The notes: generated by a model from the sequence alone, not told the origin. A stretch of 64,000 nt of DNA from Desulfosporosinus acididurans (GCF_001029285.1 NZ_LDZY01000013.1:62001-126000), one strand, 5' to 3'. Shown: positions 25,901 to 35,187, counted from the first letter of the stretch. Numbers and translations are program-made.

Positions 25901-25929
25901 AGCATATCACAATGGTTTATAATTCTCAA
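25901..25929 (-). promoter_or_regulatory. Promoter of the cobTUS operon
   Basis: TTGAGA (25924-25929), 17-base spacer, TATGCT (25901-25906) on the minus strand. The start of transcription would fall just before the riboswitch aptamer. Confidence 0.65.
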
Positions 25930-26231
25930 GACAGGAAAGCTCATTGGCTGAAAATAACAACAATTTAATGGATTAAAAAGTTTGAGTTTCCTTAAAGTTA
26001 AACTATTTTAACAAGCTAATCTAAACTGTACTACACTATACTAACTATCTTAAAAGAAAAATCATGCGTTATATATGATGGTAAAGAAGCTTACCCTAGA
26101 ATTTGCAAGAACGAATTTTAGCGAAGAAAAATCTAACAGTATGCAGTAATTCTGCACGGGGAATTACTAATTTTAAATCTTGTCGACTAACTGCATTTTA
26201 AGTTAAAATTTGACATAGGGAGGGAACAGTT
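25930..26231. other. Intergenic stretch before the cytochrome c gene
   Basis: About 300 AT-rich bases between the divergent cobTUS promoter and the cytochrome c gene. I see only a small hairpin, AGTAATTC (26145-26152) with GAATTACT (26161-26168), and the SD AGGGAGGGAA at the end. No gene is supported. Confidence 0.4.
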
Positions 26232-26639
26232 ATGAAGAACTTCAAGATTATTTGCTTGTTCCTAGGAATTATGGTCATAGGTGCCGGCTGTGCGACGAAA
26301 CCGACGGTTCCCACAAATCCTGCAGATAAGAATACACAGGTTCGACAATCAGTATCAAAATCATCATCGACAAGTTCAAATACAACACCTGCTCCGACAC
26401 CGTCATCATCTACACCAACTTCCACGGGAAAAGATCTTTACGACAAGAATTGTGCCGCTTGTCATGGTCCAGCTGGAGCAGGTGGTTCAGCACGAGCCTT
26501 AAATACGGAAACAAGGTCCCAGAATGAAGTCGCAAATATCATACGAAATGGAAAAGGATCAATGCCCGGTTTTGGAACTTCTTTGAGTGTTGCTGATATT
26601 CAAACAGTTTCAGAATATGTTTCCGGTTTGAAAAAGTGA
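26232..26639 (+). CDS. Lipoprotein monoheme cytochrome c (class I)
   Basis: 135 residues. A lipobox IGAGC puts the lipid-modified Cys at residue 20. A linker of about 45 residues rich in Ser, Thr and Pro follows, then a cytochrome c domain with CAACH near residues 75-79 and a probable Met axial ligand in GSMPGFG. An electron carrier tethered outside the membrane is expected. The TGA stop lies inside hairpin element copy 5, whose terminal GTGAAC supplies it, so the present C-terminus was probably set by the insertion. Confidence 0.9.
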   Translation: MKNFKIICLFLGIMVIGAGCATKPTVPTNPADKNTQVRQSVSKSSSTSSNTTPAPTPSSSTPTSTGKDLYDKNCAACHGPAGAGGSARALNTETRSQNEVANIIRNGKGSMPGFGTSLSVADIQTVSEYVSGLKK

Positions 26640-26760
26640 ACTTGTTCAGCTAAAGCTGAACATCGAGACTTCGGTGACGAAAGTGTCCTGTGGACAGTTT
26701 CGCTGAAAGATGGGCTCTACCCTACCGGACATCTTATTTTTCGCAAAGATGTCCTTGTCC
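26636..26760 (-). repeat. Hairpin element, copy 5 (minus orientation)
   Basis: Reading the minus strand: core GGTAGGGTAGAGCCC, a TGTCC...GGACA hairpin, CGATGTTCAGCTTTAGCTGAAC and the end AAGTTCAC at 26636. No left hairpin is recognisable. The right end supplies the stop codon of the cytochrome c gene. Confidence 0.7.
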
Positions 26761-26766
26761 TTTTTT
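26727..26766 (+). terminator. Terminator after cytochrome c gene
   Basis: GGACATCTT (26727-26735) pairs with AAGATGTCC (26746-26754); TTGTCC and TTTTTT follow. It is partly built from the hairpin element. Confidence 0.55.
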
Positions 26767-26792
26767 ACAAGTCATAATGTATCATATATAAT
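26764..26792 (+). promoter_or_regulatory. Promoter of the CorC-type gene
   Basis: TTTACA (26764-26769), 17-base spacer, TATAAT (26787-26792), about 90 bases before the GTG start. Confidence 0.65.
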
Positions 26793-26880
26793 TGTAGTGT
26801 AATTACTAAGTAGAACAAATATCGCTATGAAAAAATTACGGAGTTCTGTATACAATATTAGGAAAGGAAAAGGTTAGGCT

Positions 26881-28269
26881 GTGTTCGAGAGAACACTTCT
26901 TAATCAGGGGAGCGTCATAGAAGGTCTGCTATGGAGCCTTTTTAAGGTTTTATTTGCTTTTCTCTTAGTTTTAATAAATGGTGTTTTTGTAGCTGCCGAG
27001 TTCTCGATGGTTAAGGTCCGAAAAACCCGTTTGGCGGAGCTGGCCGAAAACGGTTCCCGTCGTGCTCAGACGGCTTTAGAAGTCACCTCAAAACTTGATG
27101 CTTATCTATCGGCGAGTCAGCTGGGCATTACCCTGGCATCTCTGGGCCTGGGCTGGTTGGGTGAACCAGCTGTTTCCGCACTTATTGAACCTTTATTCAG
27201 AGGAATGGGGGGATGGGAGAAGCTTTATACTGAAACCATCTCGATAATTATTGCCTTTTTATTGATTACCTGTGTGCATATTGTGCTTGGAGAACTTGTT
27301 CCAAAATCAATGGCCATTCAGAAAGATGAAGGAACTGCTCTGGCGACTGCCGGTTTATTAAAAGGGTTTTATCGAGTGTTTTATCCGGTGATATGGACTC
27401 TTAACAGTCTTGCGAACTTTGTCCTGCGACTCTTAGGTATTCAACCGGCTAACGAACAGGATCTTGTCCACAGTGAAGAAGAACTGCGCATGTTAGTAGA
27501 TGCCAGTCAACGACATGGCTATTTAGATAAAATGGAAGGGAAGCTTCTCGATAATGTCTTTGAATTTTCGGATCGAATTGCCAGTGAAGTTATGATTCCC
27601 CGCCAGGACATGGTCTGTATTTTCCTTCAGGATACGTTTGCCGAGAGTCTTGAACTTATTAAGAAATATGGGCATACTCGTTATTTGCTCTGTGATGGGG
27701 ACAAAGACCATGTTCTGGGGTTAGTACATATGAGAGACCTCTTCTGGCTTCAGGAACAATCAGATAAAAAGGATATTATGAAGATTAAACGAGATGTACT
27801 TGTTGTTCCAGAAGGAATGCCAATTTCACATTTAGTTCAAGCTATGCGAAGTCAACGAACTCATATGGCAGTGGTCGTTGATGAATTCGGTGGTACTGCG
27901 GGACTTGTAACCATTGAAGATATGCTGGAGGAACTCGTTGGCGAAATTTACGATGAATTTGAATTGGAGCAGCCACCTATAGAAAAGCTTAGTGACCGGG
28001 AATACATTCTTAATGGCCGTGTTCTTATGGAAGAAGTATCGGAATTACTGGAAATTCAGCTTGAAGAAGAAACCGTATCTACCATCGGCGGTTACGTCTT
28101 TTCCCGCTTAGGTCGTAAGCCTTCGAAAGGCGATGTGATATATTTTGATGGTTTCCTCTTTGAAGTTCTTGAAGTCAATGGTTTTCGCATAACGAAAGTT
28201 AAGGTCACTAAAAAGCAGCCTCAAGAATCCAAAGAGGTTGAAGCAAATAATTTTGAAACTATAGAATGA
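26881..28269 (+). CDS. HlyC/CorC family protein (CNNM, CBS pair, CorC domain)
   Basis: 462 residues. An N-terminal CNNM/DUF21 membrane domain (about 10-205, with FVAAEFSMVKVRKTRL and GWLGEPAVSAL), a CBS pair (about 215-335) and a C-terminal CorC_HlyC domain (about 355-440). The family is linked to magnesium or cobalt homeostasis; the hemolysin name is historical. GTG start at 26881, preceded by purine-rich GGAAAGGAAAAGG at a long distance, so the start is less certain than the gene. Confidence 0.9.
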   Translation: MFERTLLNQGSVIEGLLWSLFKVLFAFLLVLINGVFVAAEFSMVKVRKTRLAELAENGSRRAQTALEVTSKLDAYLSASQLGITLASLGLGWLGEPAVSALIEPLFRGMGGWEKLYTETISIIIAFLLITCVHIVLGELVPKSMAIQKDEGTALATAGLLKGFYRVFYPVIWTLNSLANFVLRLLGIQPANEQDLVHSEEELRMLVDASQRHGYLDKMEGKLLDNVFEFSDRIASEVMIPRQDMVCIFLQDTFAESLELIKKYGHTRYLLCDGDKDHVLGLVHMRDLFWLQEQSDKKDIMKIKRDVLVVPEGMPISHLVQAMRSQRTHMAVVVDEFGGTAGLVTIEDMLEELVGEIYDEFELEQPPIEKLSDREYILNGRVLMEEVSELLEIQLEEETVSTIGGYVFSRLGRKPSKGDVIYFDGFLFEVLEVNGFRITKVKVTKKQPQESKEVEANNFETIE

Positions 28270-28295
28270 GGCCTGCAAGTAAGCTGCAGGCCTTT
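28269..28295 (+). terminator. Terminator after the CorC-type gene
   Basis: AGGCCTGCA (28269-28277) pairs with TGCAGGCCT (28285-28293), then TT. The stem begins in the stop codon. Confidence 0.6.
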
Positions 28296-28307
28296 GTGAC
28301 GGTTAAT

Positions 28308-28355
28308 CTAATCGTGAGACTCCCACTTCAAGCGGGAGTAGTCCAGAATCTCAGG
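28308..28355 (+). repeat. Hairpin element, copy 6 (left end only)
   Basis: CTAATCGTGAGACTCCCACTT then CAAGCGGGAGTAG: the left-end consensus, sharing its upstream flank TCTAATCGTGAGACTCCC with copy 9. It abuts the stop codon of the minus-strand asparagine synthetase gene (28356). Confidence 0.55.
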
Positions 28356-30242
28356 TTACGAAAGAATTTGGATCTCTTTTTCTCTAAGCCAAAAATCGAC
28401 TTGAATTAAAAAGGCAAAAAGCTGTGGAATATCCATTAACTGACCAAACCACGGGCGCCCTGAGGGCAGTGCATCTGAAAGTTTCATAAGATCTTTAAGT
28501 GCAGGAAGATTAATAAGAGGCAGCAGAGGAGAAGAAGGATCAGCAACAATTTCCTTTAGCCAACTGCGCACGGCTTGCAGATATGCGGGGTGATGTGTCT
28601 TTGGATACGGACTTTTGCGGCGCCAAAGGACATCTTCAGGAAGAACGCCGGTTAGAGCGTGACGCAGAAGCCCTTTTTCCCGACCTTCCAAGGCCTTCAT
28701 CTCCCAAGGAATATTCCAAGCATATTCAACGATGCGATGATCACAGAAAGGCACTCTTACCTCTAAACCTGTGGCCATGGTCATTCGATCTTTACGATCA
28801 AGGAGAGTGGGCATAAAACGAGTGAGAGTTAAATAAGAGATCTCTCGGCTGCGAGCCTCGCGTTGGCGTTCTTCGACGGTTCTGCTGTCTTGGTGAACCG
28901 GTGCGTTGCCTGGAAGCTTAGGGATCTCAGCTAAAGCTTCTTCATATCGTTCGCGAATATAGTCATAGGGTTGAAGAAATTCTATTAATTCGGGGGAAAG
29001 TACCTGTAATCGATTTTCGACATGAAGTGCCCAGGGAAAGGTCTCTGCAGCTAGCGAGTCCGGGCGATGAAACCAAGGGTAACCTCCGAACACCTCATCC
29101 GCACATTCCCCGGAGAGTCCGACAGTTACATGCTTTTTGATTTCTCGGGAAAAGAGAAAGAGTGAAGAATCAACATCTGCCATGCCTGGAAGGTCACGCG
29201 CCGTTGCGGCTGTTTTAAGCGCTTCGACGAGGTCAGGAATCGAGAATGTACAATTTGTGTGTTGAGTGGAGAAGGCTTCCGACATTCGTTTTATCCATGG
29301 ACCGTCCGCCCCGGGCTGAAAATCATTAGGCTTGAAATATTTGTCATTATCGGCATAATCTACCGAGAAAGTTGGTAAGGGGCCTTTTCCTTGATATGCC
29401 AACGTATTAGCGGCAATTGCGGTAATAGCACTGGAGTCCAGACCGCCCGAAAGCAGGGTGCCGATCGGCACATCAGATACCAGTTGCCGCTGGACAGTAT
29501 CGAGAAAGAGGTTTCGGATCTTCGTTGACGTTTGGTCAAGATCATCAGTATGAATGTTATTTGGAAGTGACCAATATTGATAAATTTTTAAACCGTTGTT
29601 GGAATAAATCATGCTATGACCGGGTCTTAATTCAGAAATCCCTTCAAAGACGCCGTTTCCTGGAGTTCGGGCAGGGCCGATGAGAAAAACTTCCGCTAAC
29701 CCATTTTTTCCAAGCAACGGGGAGATTTCCGGGTGTTTAAGTATGGCTTTAATTTCTGAAGCGAACAGCATATAACCCTTTTGTTCACTGTAGAAGAGAG
29801 GTTTTACCCCCATTCTGTCTCTTGCCGCAAACAAATGCTGAGATTTACTGTCCCAAATGCCAAAGGCAAAAATTCCATTGAGACGCTCAACACAGGAGGG
29901 CCCCCATTCTAAGTAAGAGATAAGGACAACTTCTGTATCCGAATGCCCTTCAAAATGATAGCCGAGACGTTGAAGTTCTGAGCGAACATCTTGTGTATTA
30001 TAGAGTTCACCATTATAAATGAGGGTGTAAGTATATTCCCCGCGCTGGCGACTCATCGGCTGCAGTCCGCCTTCAGGATCAACAACAATCAGACGTCGAT
30101 GTCCAAGGGCAGCTCGTGGTGAGAACCAGTACCCTTCTGCATCAGGTCCTCGGGGTGTAAGAGTCTGAGTCATACTGTTTAGAACTTCTTGCTGAGACGA
30201 TAAATCACGTTTCCAATCAATCCAACCAACAATGCCACACAT
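28356..30242 (-). CDS. asnB: Asparagine synthase (glutamine-hydrolysing)
   Basis: 628 residues, typical AsnB length. N-terminal glutaminase domain with the catalytic Cys2 (MCGIVGW) and a C-terminal synthetase domain with the ATP-pyrophosphate loop LLSGGLDSSAI near residue 265. It converts aspartate, glutamine and ATP to asparagine and glutamate. No neighbour suggests a specialised peptide-modifying role, so the housekeeping function is the simplest reading. The upstream 288-base spacer up to 30530 contains no gene I can support. Confidence 0.93.
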   Translation of the reverse strand: MCGIVGWIDWKRDLSSQQEVLNSMTQTLTPRGPDAEGYWFSPRAALGHRRLIVVDPEGGLQPMSRQRGEYTYTLIYNGELYNTQDVRSELQRLGYHFEGHSDTEVVLISYLEWGPSCVERLNGIFAFGIWDSKSQHLFAARDRMGVKPLFYSEQKGYMLFASEIKAILKHPEISPLLGKNGLAEVFLIGPARTPGNGVFEGISELRPGHSMIYSNNGLKIYQYWSLPNNIHTDDLDQTSTKIRNLFLDTVQRQLVSDVPIGTLLSGGLDSSAITAIAANTLAYQGKGPLPTFSVDYADNDKYFKPNDFQPGADGPWIKRMSEAFSTQHTNCTFSIPDLVEALKTAATARDLPGMADVDSSLFLFSREIKKHVTVGLSGECADEVFGGYPWFHRPDSLAAETFPWALHVENRLQVLSPELIEFLQPYDYIRERYEEALAEIPKLPGNAPVHQDSRTVEERQREARSREISYLTLTRFMPTLLDRKDRMTMATGLEVRVPFCDHRIVEYAWNIPWEMKALEGREKGLLRHALTGVLPEDVLWRRKSPYPKTHHPAYLQAVRSWLKEIVADPSSPLLPLINLPALKDLMKLSDALPSGRPWFGQLMDIPQLFAFLIQVDFWLREKEIQILS

Positions 30243-30530
30243 TATAATTTCTGCCTCCTTGTTTGAAGGGTAATTATTATCAATTAACCTCCTACACTTT
30301 ATGTTCCAAACGCATAATAGTTTACGTATTCGCTGTATACTTGGGGAAAGACTTTTTGAACCATAATCGTCAAATCTCGAGTATATAGTTAAAGTTCACT
30401 CATAAGTTAGTATTTCCCTAAATGATTTATACGCTTTGACACTACTTAAATATTAAAAGGAGTCATGCTCCTAATGGAATAAAATGGAATAATCTATAGG
30501 TGAGTGTAACAACAGTTAGGAGGCTAAGCA

Positions 30531-30752
30531 ATGACTGAAAATGAAACGAGTTGTTCTTGCCAATGTAAAAAGGAATCTAATAACATGCCTATCTTGATTG
30601 GCGCAATTATTGTCTATGAATTGGCTGTTGCAGTGGTCCTATTGACATTTATCCTTTGGGAACTTGAAAAACCCTGTGGGTGCAATTCCCGCGAATCTTG
30701 CTGTCAAGATGAATCTAAGGGGGATACTATCGAACTATCAACAGAAGAGTAG
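30531..30752 (+). CDS. Cys-rich single-span mini membrane protein, unknown function
   Basis: 73 residues: three Cys in the first 12 residues (SCSCQC), one hydrophobic segment (about 20-42), then KPCGCNSRESCC with four more Cys and an acidic tail. AGGAGG precedes the ATG. Seven cysteines on both sides of one helix suggest metal or redox chemistry, but I know no family. It is followed at once by hairpin element copy 7. Confidence 0.65.
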   Translation: MTENETSCSCQCKKESNNMPILIGAIIVYELAVAVVLLTFILWELEKPCGCNSRESCCQDESKGDTIELSTEE

Positions 30753-30875
30753 CAAATCCACTTCTACAAGTGAGCGTAGTTACTGTTCCTTGCTTCGGTG
30801 GGGGACTCTACCCCCACCGAAGCAGATTACGGGGGACCCACTTCCACTTCTATAAGTGGGAGTCTTACGATTGGA
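30753..30875 (-). repeat. Hairpin element, copy 7 (two inverted left ends)
   Basis: CCACTTCTACAAGTG just after the upstream stop, then a perfect 14-bp stem TGCTTCGGTGGGGG (30791-30804) with CCCCCACCGAAGCA (30811-30824), then CCACTT-CTAT-AAGTGG (30844-30859). Read on the minus strand it starts CCAATCGTAAGACTCCC and has the GGGGGTAGAGTCC core. Both ends look like left hairpins in opposite orientation; no right hairpin is present. Confidence 0.65.
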
Positions 30876-31020
30876 TAAAATAAAAAGGGCATGAACATCC
30901 AAAGAACATGTATTATTCTGTTTGAGCATTGTATACTTAACTGATAGAGTTGCAAAATTTCCAATCAATAAATATAATTTGTAACAAGCAAGAGGAATAA
31001 ATAAAGGAGTTTGAATACAT

Positions 31021-32253
31021 ATGGCACTTGTCAATGAAAATTATTTGAAGTTACCCGGGAGTTATCTGTTTTCCGAAATTGCGCGCAGAATTAACCAATT
31101 TAAAGCCACCAATCCGGAAGCGGATATTATTCGTTTAGGCATTGGTGATGTTACCCGCCCTTTACCGCCGGCCGTTATTGAGGCCATGCACAAAGGTGTT
31201 GAAGAGATGGGGAAGGCAGAAACGTTTCGGGGTTATGGGCCTGAGCAAGGTTATGAGTTCTTGATCGAGAAAATTATTGAACATGACTTTACTCCCCGCG
31301 GAGTGGAACTTTCCGTTGATGAAGTTTTTATCAGCGATGGAGCCAAAAGCGATACAGCAAATTTCCAAGAACTTTTTGGAGTTAATAATATAATGGCTGT
31401 GACCGATCCCGTTTACCCCGTTTATGTGGACAGCAACGTCATGGCTGGGCGGACAGGAATGTATGATAGTGATAAGGGACAGTATGGTAAAATTGTTTAT
31501 CTTCCCTGCACGGAAGCAAATGGCATGAAACCTTCTCTTCCCAAGACACGCGTGGATATGATCTATCTTTGTTTTCCTAATAACCCCACCGGAATGACTC
31601 TTTCGAAAGACGAACTAAAACAATGGGTAAACTATGCGCGCGAAAATCGTTCAATCCTTTTATTTGATGCCGCCTATGAAGGTTACATCCGAGAAGAAGG
31701 AGTTCCCCACAGTATCTTTGAGATCGAAGGCGCACGAGAAGTAGCCGTTGAGTTTCGAAGTTTTTCCAAGACGGCTGGTTTTACAGGCACTCGCTGCGCC
31801 TATACCATTGTCCCGAAGGATGTAAAAGTTTATGATTCCAAAGGTGAAGCATACAGCCTTAATCAACTTTGGCTCAGGAGACAAACAACCAAGTTCAATG
31901 GTGTTTCCTATCCGGTCCAAGTGGCTGCAGCTGCTGTTTTCTCGGAAGAAGGCCAGCGGCAGATTAAGGAGACGATTAATTACTATATGGAAAACGCCCG
32001 GATTATTCGTGAAGGATTACAAGCTGCCGGCTATACTGTTTTCGGAGGCATCAATGCTCCCTATATCTGGATGAAGACCCCCAATACAATGGGCTCATGG
32101 GAGTTCTTCGATAAACTTATGACGAATGCTCATGTCATTGGAACACCGGGAGCAGGCTTTGGAGCAAATGGTGAAGGATATTTTCGCTTAACTGCTTTCG
32201 GTACACGTGAAAATACGTTGCAAGCGATTGAAAGAATAAAGACGAGAATGTAG
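31021..32253 (+). CDS. dapL: LL-diaminopimelate aminotransferase
   Basis: 410 residues, the usual DapL length. It converts tetrahydrodipicolinate and glutamate directly to LL-diaminopimelate, a short route to lysine and peptidoglycan. Typical start [33 protein letters not shown], and the PLP lysine in [24 protein letters not shown] precedes the ATG. It is followed by a terminator and then the polyamine gene pair, which also draws on aspartate semialdehyde. Confidence 0.94.
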   Translation: MALVNENYLKLPGSYLFSEIARRINQFKATNPEADIIRLGIGDVTRPLPPAVIEAMHKGVEEMGKAETFRGYGPEQGYEFLIEKIIEHDFTPRGVELSVDEVFISDGAKSDTANFQELFGVNNIMAVTDPVYPVYVDSNVMAGRTGMYDSDKGQYGKIVYLPCTEANGMKPSLPKTRVDMIYLCFPNNPTGMTLSKDELKQWVNYARENRSILLFDAAYEGYIREEGVPHSIFEIEGAREVAVEFRSFSKTAGFTGTRCAYTIVPKDVKVYDSKGEAYSLNQLWLRRQTTKFNGVSYPVQVAAAAVFSEEGQRQIKETINYYMENARIIREGLQAAGYTVFGGINAPYIWMKTPNTMGSWEFFDKLMTNAHVIGTPGAGFGANGEGYFRLTAFGTRENTLQAIERIKTRM

Positions 32254-32286
32254 GCGAAATATTAATAGAAATAGTTGGTTGTATAA

Positions 32287-32327
32287 AAACAAGGGATAAT
32301 TCAAAGAATTATCCTTGTTTTTCTTTA
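32287..32327 (+). terminator. Terminator after dapL
   Basis: GGATAATTC (32294-32302) pairs with GAATTATCC (32306-32314), extended outwards by AAACAA/TTGTTT with a bulge, then a T-rich run. Confidence 0.8.
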
Positions 32328-32343
32328 TTTTTCGAGATTGTTA

Positions 32344-32372
32344 TTGCTAAATTGACGCTGTTTAGGTATAAT
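32344..32372 (+). promoter_or_regulatory. Promoter of the carboxynorspermidine gene pair
   Basis: TTGCTA (32344-32349), 17-base spacer, TATAAT (32367-32372), 36 bases before the ATG. Confidence 0.6.
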
Positions 32373-32407
32373 TTGCATTGCTGTAAAAGTGATAGGAGGT
32401 TGTTGAC

Positions 32408-33607
32408 ATGGGGAAAGCTTTGATTATCGGTGCTGGCGGTGTAGCCAGTGTTGCAATTCATAAATGTTGTCAGAATCCGGATGTTTTTGAGGAAATATGT
32501 ATTGCCAGCAGAACTTTAGAAAAATGTGAAGCAATTAAAAGTAAGTTATCCGGAAGCCGAACAAAAATCCAAACGGCACAGCTAGATGCTGATTATACAG
32601 ACGAGGTTATTGAACTAATCAAGAGCTTTAAGCCGGATATTGTCATGAACCTTGCACTTCCTTATCAGGATTTGACGATTATGGATGCTTGTTTAGCAGC
32701 AGGTGTTGATTATATGGATACGGCTAATTATGAACCACCGGATATTGCAAAATTCGAATACAAATGGCAGTGGGCTTACAGAGAGAAGTTTGCGCAGGCG
32801 GGGTTAACAGCGCTGTTAGGGAGCGGTTTTGATCCCGGAGTTACCGGAGTCTTTTGCGCCTATGCCCAAAAGCATTATTTTGATGAAATCCATTCCATTG
32901 ATATTGTTGATGCTAACGGTGGTGATCATGGTTATCCCTTTGCCACGAATTTTAACCCTGAGATAAATATTCGGGAAGTCACAGCAAATGGAAGGTACTT
33001 TGAAAACGGCTCTTGGATAGAAACGCCTCCTCTTTCCGTGAAGCAAGTGTATGATCTTCCTGAGATCGGTCCCAAAAACATTTATCTTATGTACCACGAA
33101 GAATTAGAGTCCCTGGCAGTAAATATTAAGGGAGTAAAACGAATCAGATTCTGGATGACTTTTTCGGATAATTATCTTAATCATTTACGAGTCCTCGAAA
33201 ATGTTGGTATGACGTCCATCGAGCCTATTGAATTTGAAGGACGACAAATCATCCCCTTGCAATTCTTGAAAGCAATTCTTCCTGACCCTGCATCCCTGGG
33301 GCCTAGAACGAAAGGGAAGACGAATATCGGTTGTATTATCCAAGGGCTTAAGGACGGAAAACCCAGAACCTATTACGTTTATAATGTTTGTGACCATCAA
33401 GAATGTTATGCAGAGGTCGGTTCCCAAGCTATATCTTACACGACTGGTGTTCCGGCCATGATTGGCGCTATGTTAATGCTCAAAGGTGTTTGGAAAAAGG
33501 CCGGTGTCTATAATGTTGAAGAATTCGATCCGGATCCCTTTATGGAAGCCCTTAATAAATATGGTCTGCCCTGGCAGGAATCGTTCGTGCCAACACTCCT
33601 TGATTGA
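32408..33607 (+). CDS. Carboxynorspermidine/carboxyspermidine synthase (saccharopine dehydrogenase family)
   Basis: 399 residues. NADPH-dependent enzyme that condenses aspartate semialdehyde with a diamine to carboxy(nor)spermidine. Rossmann motif GAGGVASVA at the N-terminus; DYMDTANYEPPD and GFDPGVTGVF are typical of this branch rather than lysine-forming saccharopine dehydrogenase. AGGAGG lies before the ATG. The next gene, 9 bases on, is the matching decarboxylase, which fixes the assignment. Confidence 0.9.
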   Translation: MGKALIIGAGGVASVAIHKCCQNPDVFEEICIASRTLEKCEAIKSKLSGSRTKIQTAQLDADYTDEVIELIKSFKPDIVMNLALPYQDLTIMDACLAAGVDYMDTANYEPPDIAKFEYKWQWAYREKFAQAGLTALLGSGFDPGVTGVFCAYAQKHYFDEIHSIDIVDANGGDHGYPFATNFNPEINIREVTANGRYFENGSWIETPPLSVKQVYDLPEIGPKNIYLMYHEELESLAVNIKGVKRIRFWMTFSDNYLNHLRVLENVGMTSIEPIEFEGRQIIPLQFLKAILPDPASLGPRTKGKTNIGCIIQGLKDGKPRTYYVYNVCDHQECYAEVGSQAISYTTGVPAMIGAMLMLKGVWKKAGVYNVEEFDPDPFMEALNKYGLPWQESFVPTLLD

Positions 33608-33616
33608 GGTATAACC

Positions 33617-34756
33617 ATGGACTTTGATATAAAAGCCCTGCCATCTCCCTGTTACTTAGTGGATGAGCGGCTGATCTTAAAAAACTTGGAAATTCTAAAT
33701 TCTGTACAGGAGCGTACGGGATGCCGTATTCTTCTTGCTTTAAAGGGCTTTTCGATGTTTTCTGTATTTCCTCTTGTGGCTAAATATCTTAAAGGGGTTA
33801 CAGCAAGTTCTTTGTACGAAGCGAAACTGGGGCGGGAAGAAATGGGCAAAGAAGTTCATATTTATTCACCTGCCTACATTGAAGAGGAATTTGACGGTAT
33901 CCTTGAGAACTGTGACCATATCGTTTTTAACTCGTTTTCTCAATGGAATCGGTATAAAGAAAAAGTGCAGCAATACGGAAAGAAGAAGATTAGCTGCGGT
34001 CTTCGCGTTAACCCGGAATATTCGGAGATTGAGACCCCTATTTATAATCCTTGTTATCAAAACTCCAGGCTGGGTGTGACACTGTCGAATTTTAGGCCTG
34101 ATGAACTGGAAGGAATTGAGGGTCTCCATTTTCATACAATGTGTGAGCAGAATTCCGACACCCTGGAACGAACACTTCCGGTGGTCGATAAGAAATTTGG
34201 CCAATATATTAAAACTATGAAATGGCTTAATCTTGGCGGGGGTCATCATATAACAAGACCTGATTACGATATCGAAAGGTTGATTCAAGCGATTAAGTGG
34301 CTTCAAGATAAATATGGCGTGGATATATATCTTGAACCGGGGGAAGCGGTTGCCTTAAACACAGGATTTCTTATTGCCAGCGTTCTTGACATTGTTGAAA
34401 ACGGCATGAAGATCGCTATATTAGATACTTCGGCAGCCTGTCATATGCCGGATGTGCTTGAAATGCCCTACAGACCAACTATAATTGATGCCGGGAAGCC
34501 TGGTGAATACTCTTATACCTATAGGCTGGGAAGTCATACTTGTTTGGCAGGAGATGTCATCGGAGATTATTCCTTTAAACAACCCTTAAAAATAGGACAG
34601 AGACTTGTTTTCTGTGACATGGCCCATTATACTATGGTAAAGAACAATATGTTTAATGGAGTTAATCTTCCTGCCATTGCACTTTTCAACGAAGAACAAG
34701 GAATTAAAGTCATCAGACAGTTTGGTTATGAAGATTTTAAACATCGTTTATCCTGA
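33617..34756 (+). CDS. nspC: Carboxynorspermidine decarboxylase
   Basis: 379 residues, alanine-racemase-fold PLP decarboxylase. The cofactor lysine is K43 in LLALKGFSMF; LEPGEAV and the CHMPDVLEMPYRP block carry other family residues. It converts carboxy(nor)spermidine to (nor)spermidine, completing the alternative polyamine route. GAGGTATAACC precedes the ATG. No S-adenosylmethionine decarboxylase/spermidine synthase pair is seen in the window, consistent with this route being used. Confidence 0.92.
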   Translation: MDFDIKALPSPCYLVDERLILKNLEILNSVQERTGCRILLALKGFSMFSVFPLVAKYLKGVTASSLYEAKLGREEMGKEVHIYSPAYIEEEFDGILENCDHIVFNSFSQWNRYKEKVQQYGKKKISCGLRVNPEYSEIETPIYNPCYQNSRLGVTLSNFRPDELEGIEGLHFHTMCEQNSDTLERTLPVVDKKFGQYIKTMKWLNLGGGHHITRPDYDIERLIQAIKWLQDKYGVDIYLEPGEAVALNTGFLIASVLDIVENGMKIAILDTSAACHMPDVLEMPYRPTIIDAGKPGEYSYTYRLGSHTCLAGDVIGDYSFKQPLKIGQRLVFCDMAHYTMVKNNMFNGVNLPAIALFNEEQGIKVIRQFGYEDFKHRLS

Positions 34757-34803
34757 AATTTGTGCTATAATAAGTTTAAGACGATCAACTGATGAGGTAT
34801 TTT

Positions 34804-35055
34804 ATGTATGATTTAGCGGACTACCGCAGTTTGAAAAATCGAAAGCATGTTCAGGATTCTCCCGTGGGAATATTAGATGTAATTGAATCAGATTATCCGT
34901 GTCAATATTCACTGCTTCTTGATAATCAATCTCTTATGGCGACACTTTTTTCCAAAGAGGAATGGATTGACATATTAACTAAGTCGAGAAATTCTTACAA
35001 AGATCATATTCAACGACTTGATCTATCAAGGGAAATTATGGTTCGTAAAATTTAA
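34804..35055 (+). CDS. Small protein of unknown function (83 aa)
   Basis: Start ATG 34804 has GAGG (34794-34797) 6 bases before; an ATG at 34792 has no SD. The product is soluble, charged and probably alpha/beta (YSLLLDNQSLMATLFSKEEW), with no recognised motif. It lies 47 bases after nspC, with its own TATAAT near 34765, and ends before a strong hairpin. It may be co-transcribed with the polyamine genes. Confidence 0.65.
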   Translation: MYDLADYRSLKNRKHVQDSPVGILDVIESDYPCQYSLLLDNQSLMATLFSKEEWIDILTKSRNSYKDHIQRLDLSREIMVRKI

Positions 35056-35066
35056 TCTTACGTTTG

Positions 35067-35112
35067 AAAAAGGGGTTTAGTTTGTGTTTCGGCACAATCT
35101 AGACCCTTTTTT
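35067..35112 (+). terminator. Terminator after the 83-aa gene
   Basis: AAAAAGGGGTTTAG pairs with CTAGACCCTTTTTT (with G-U pairs), extended by TTGTG/CACAA; T-run at the end. Confidence 0.75.
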
Positions 35113-35187
35113 ATGTTGAGAGTCTAACCTCCCTCCTGAAACAATATATAACATTAGGATGTTCTATGAGGGAGGTAGGATTATAAC

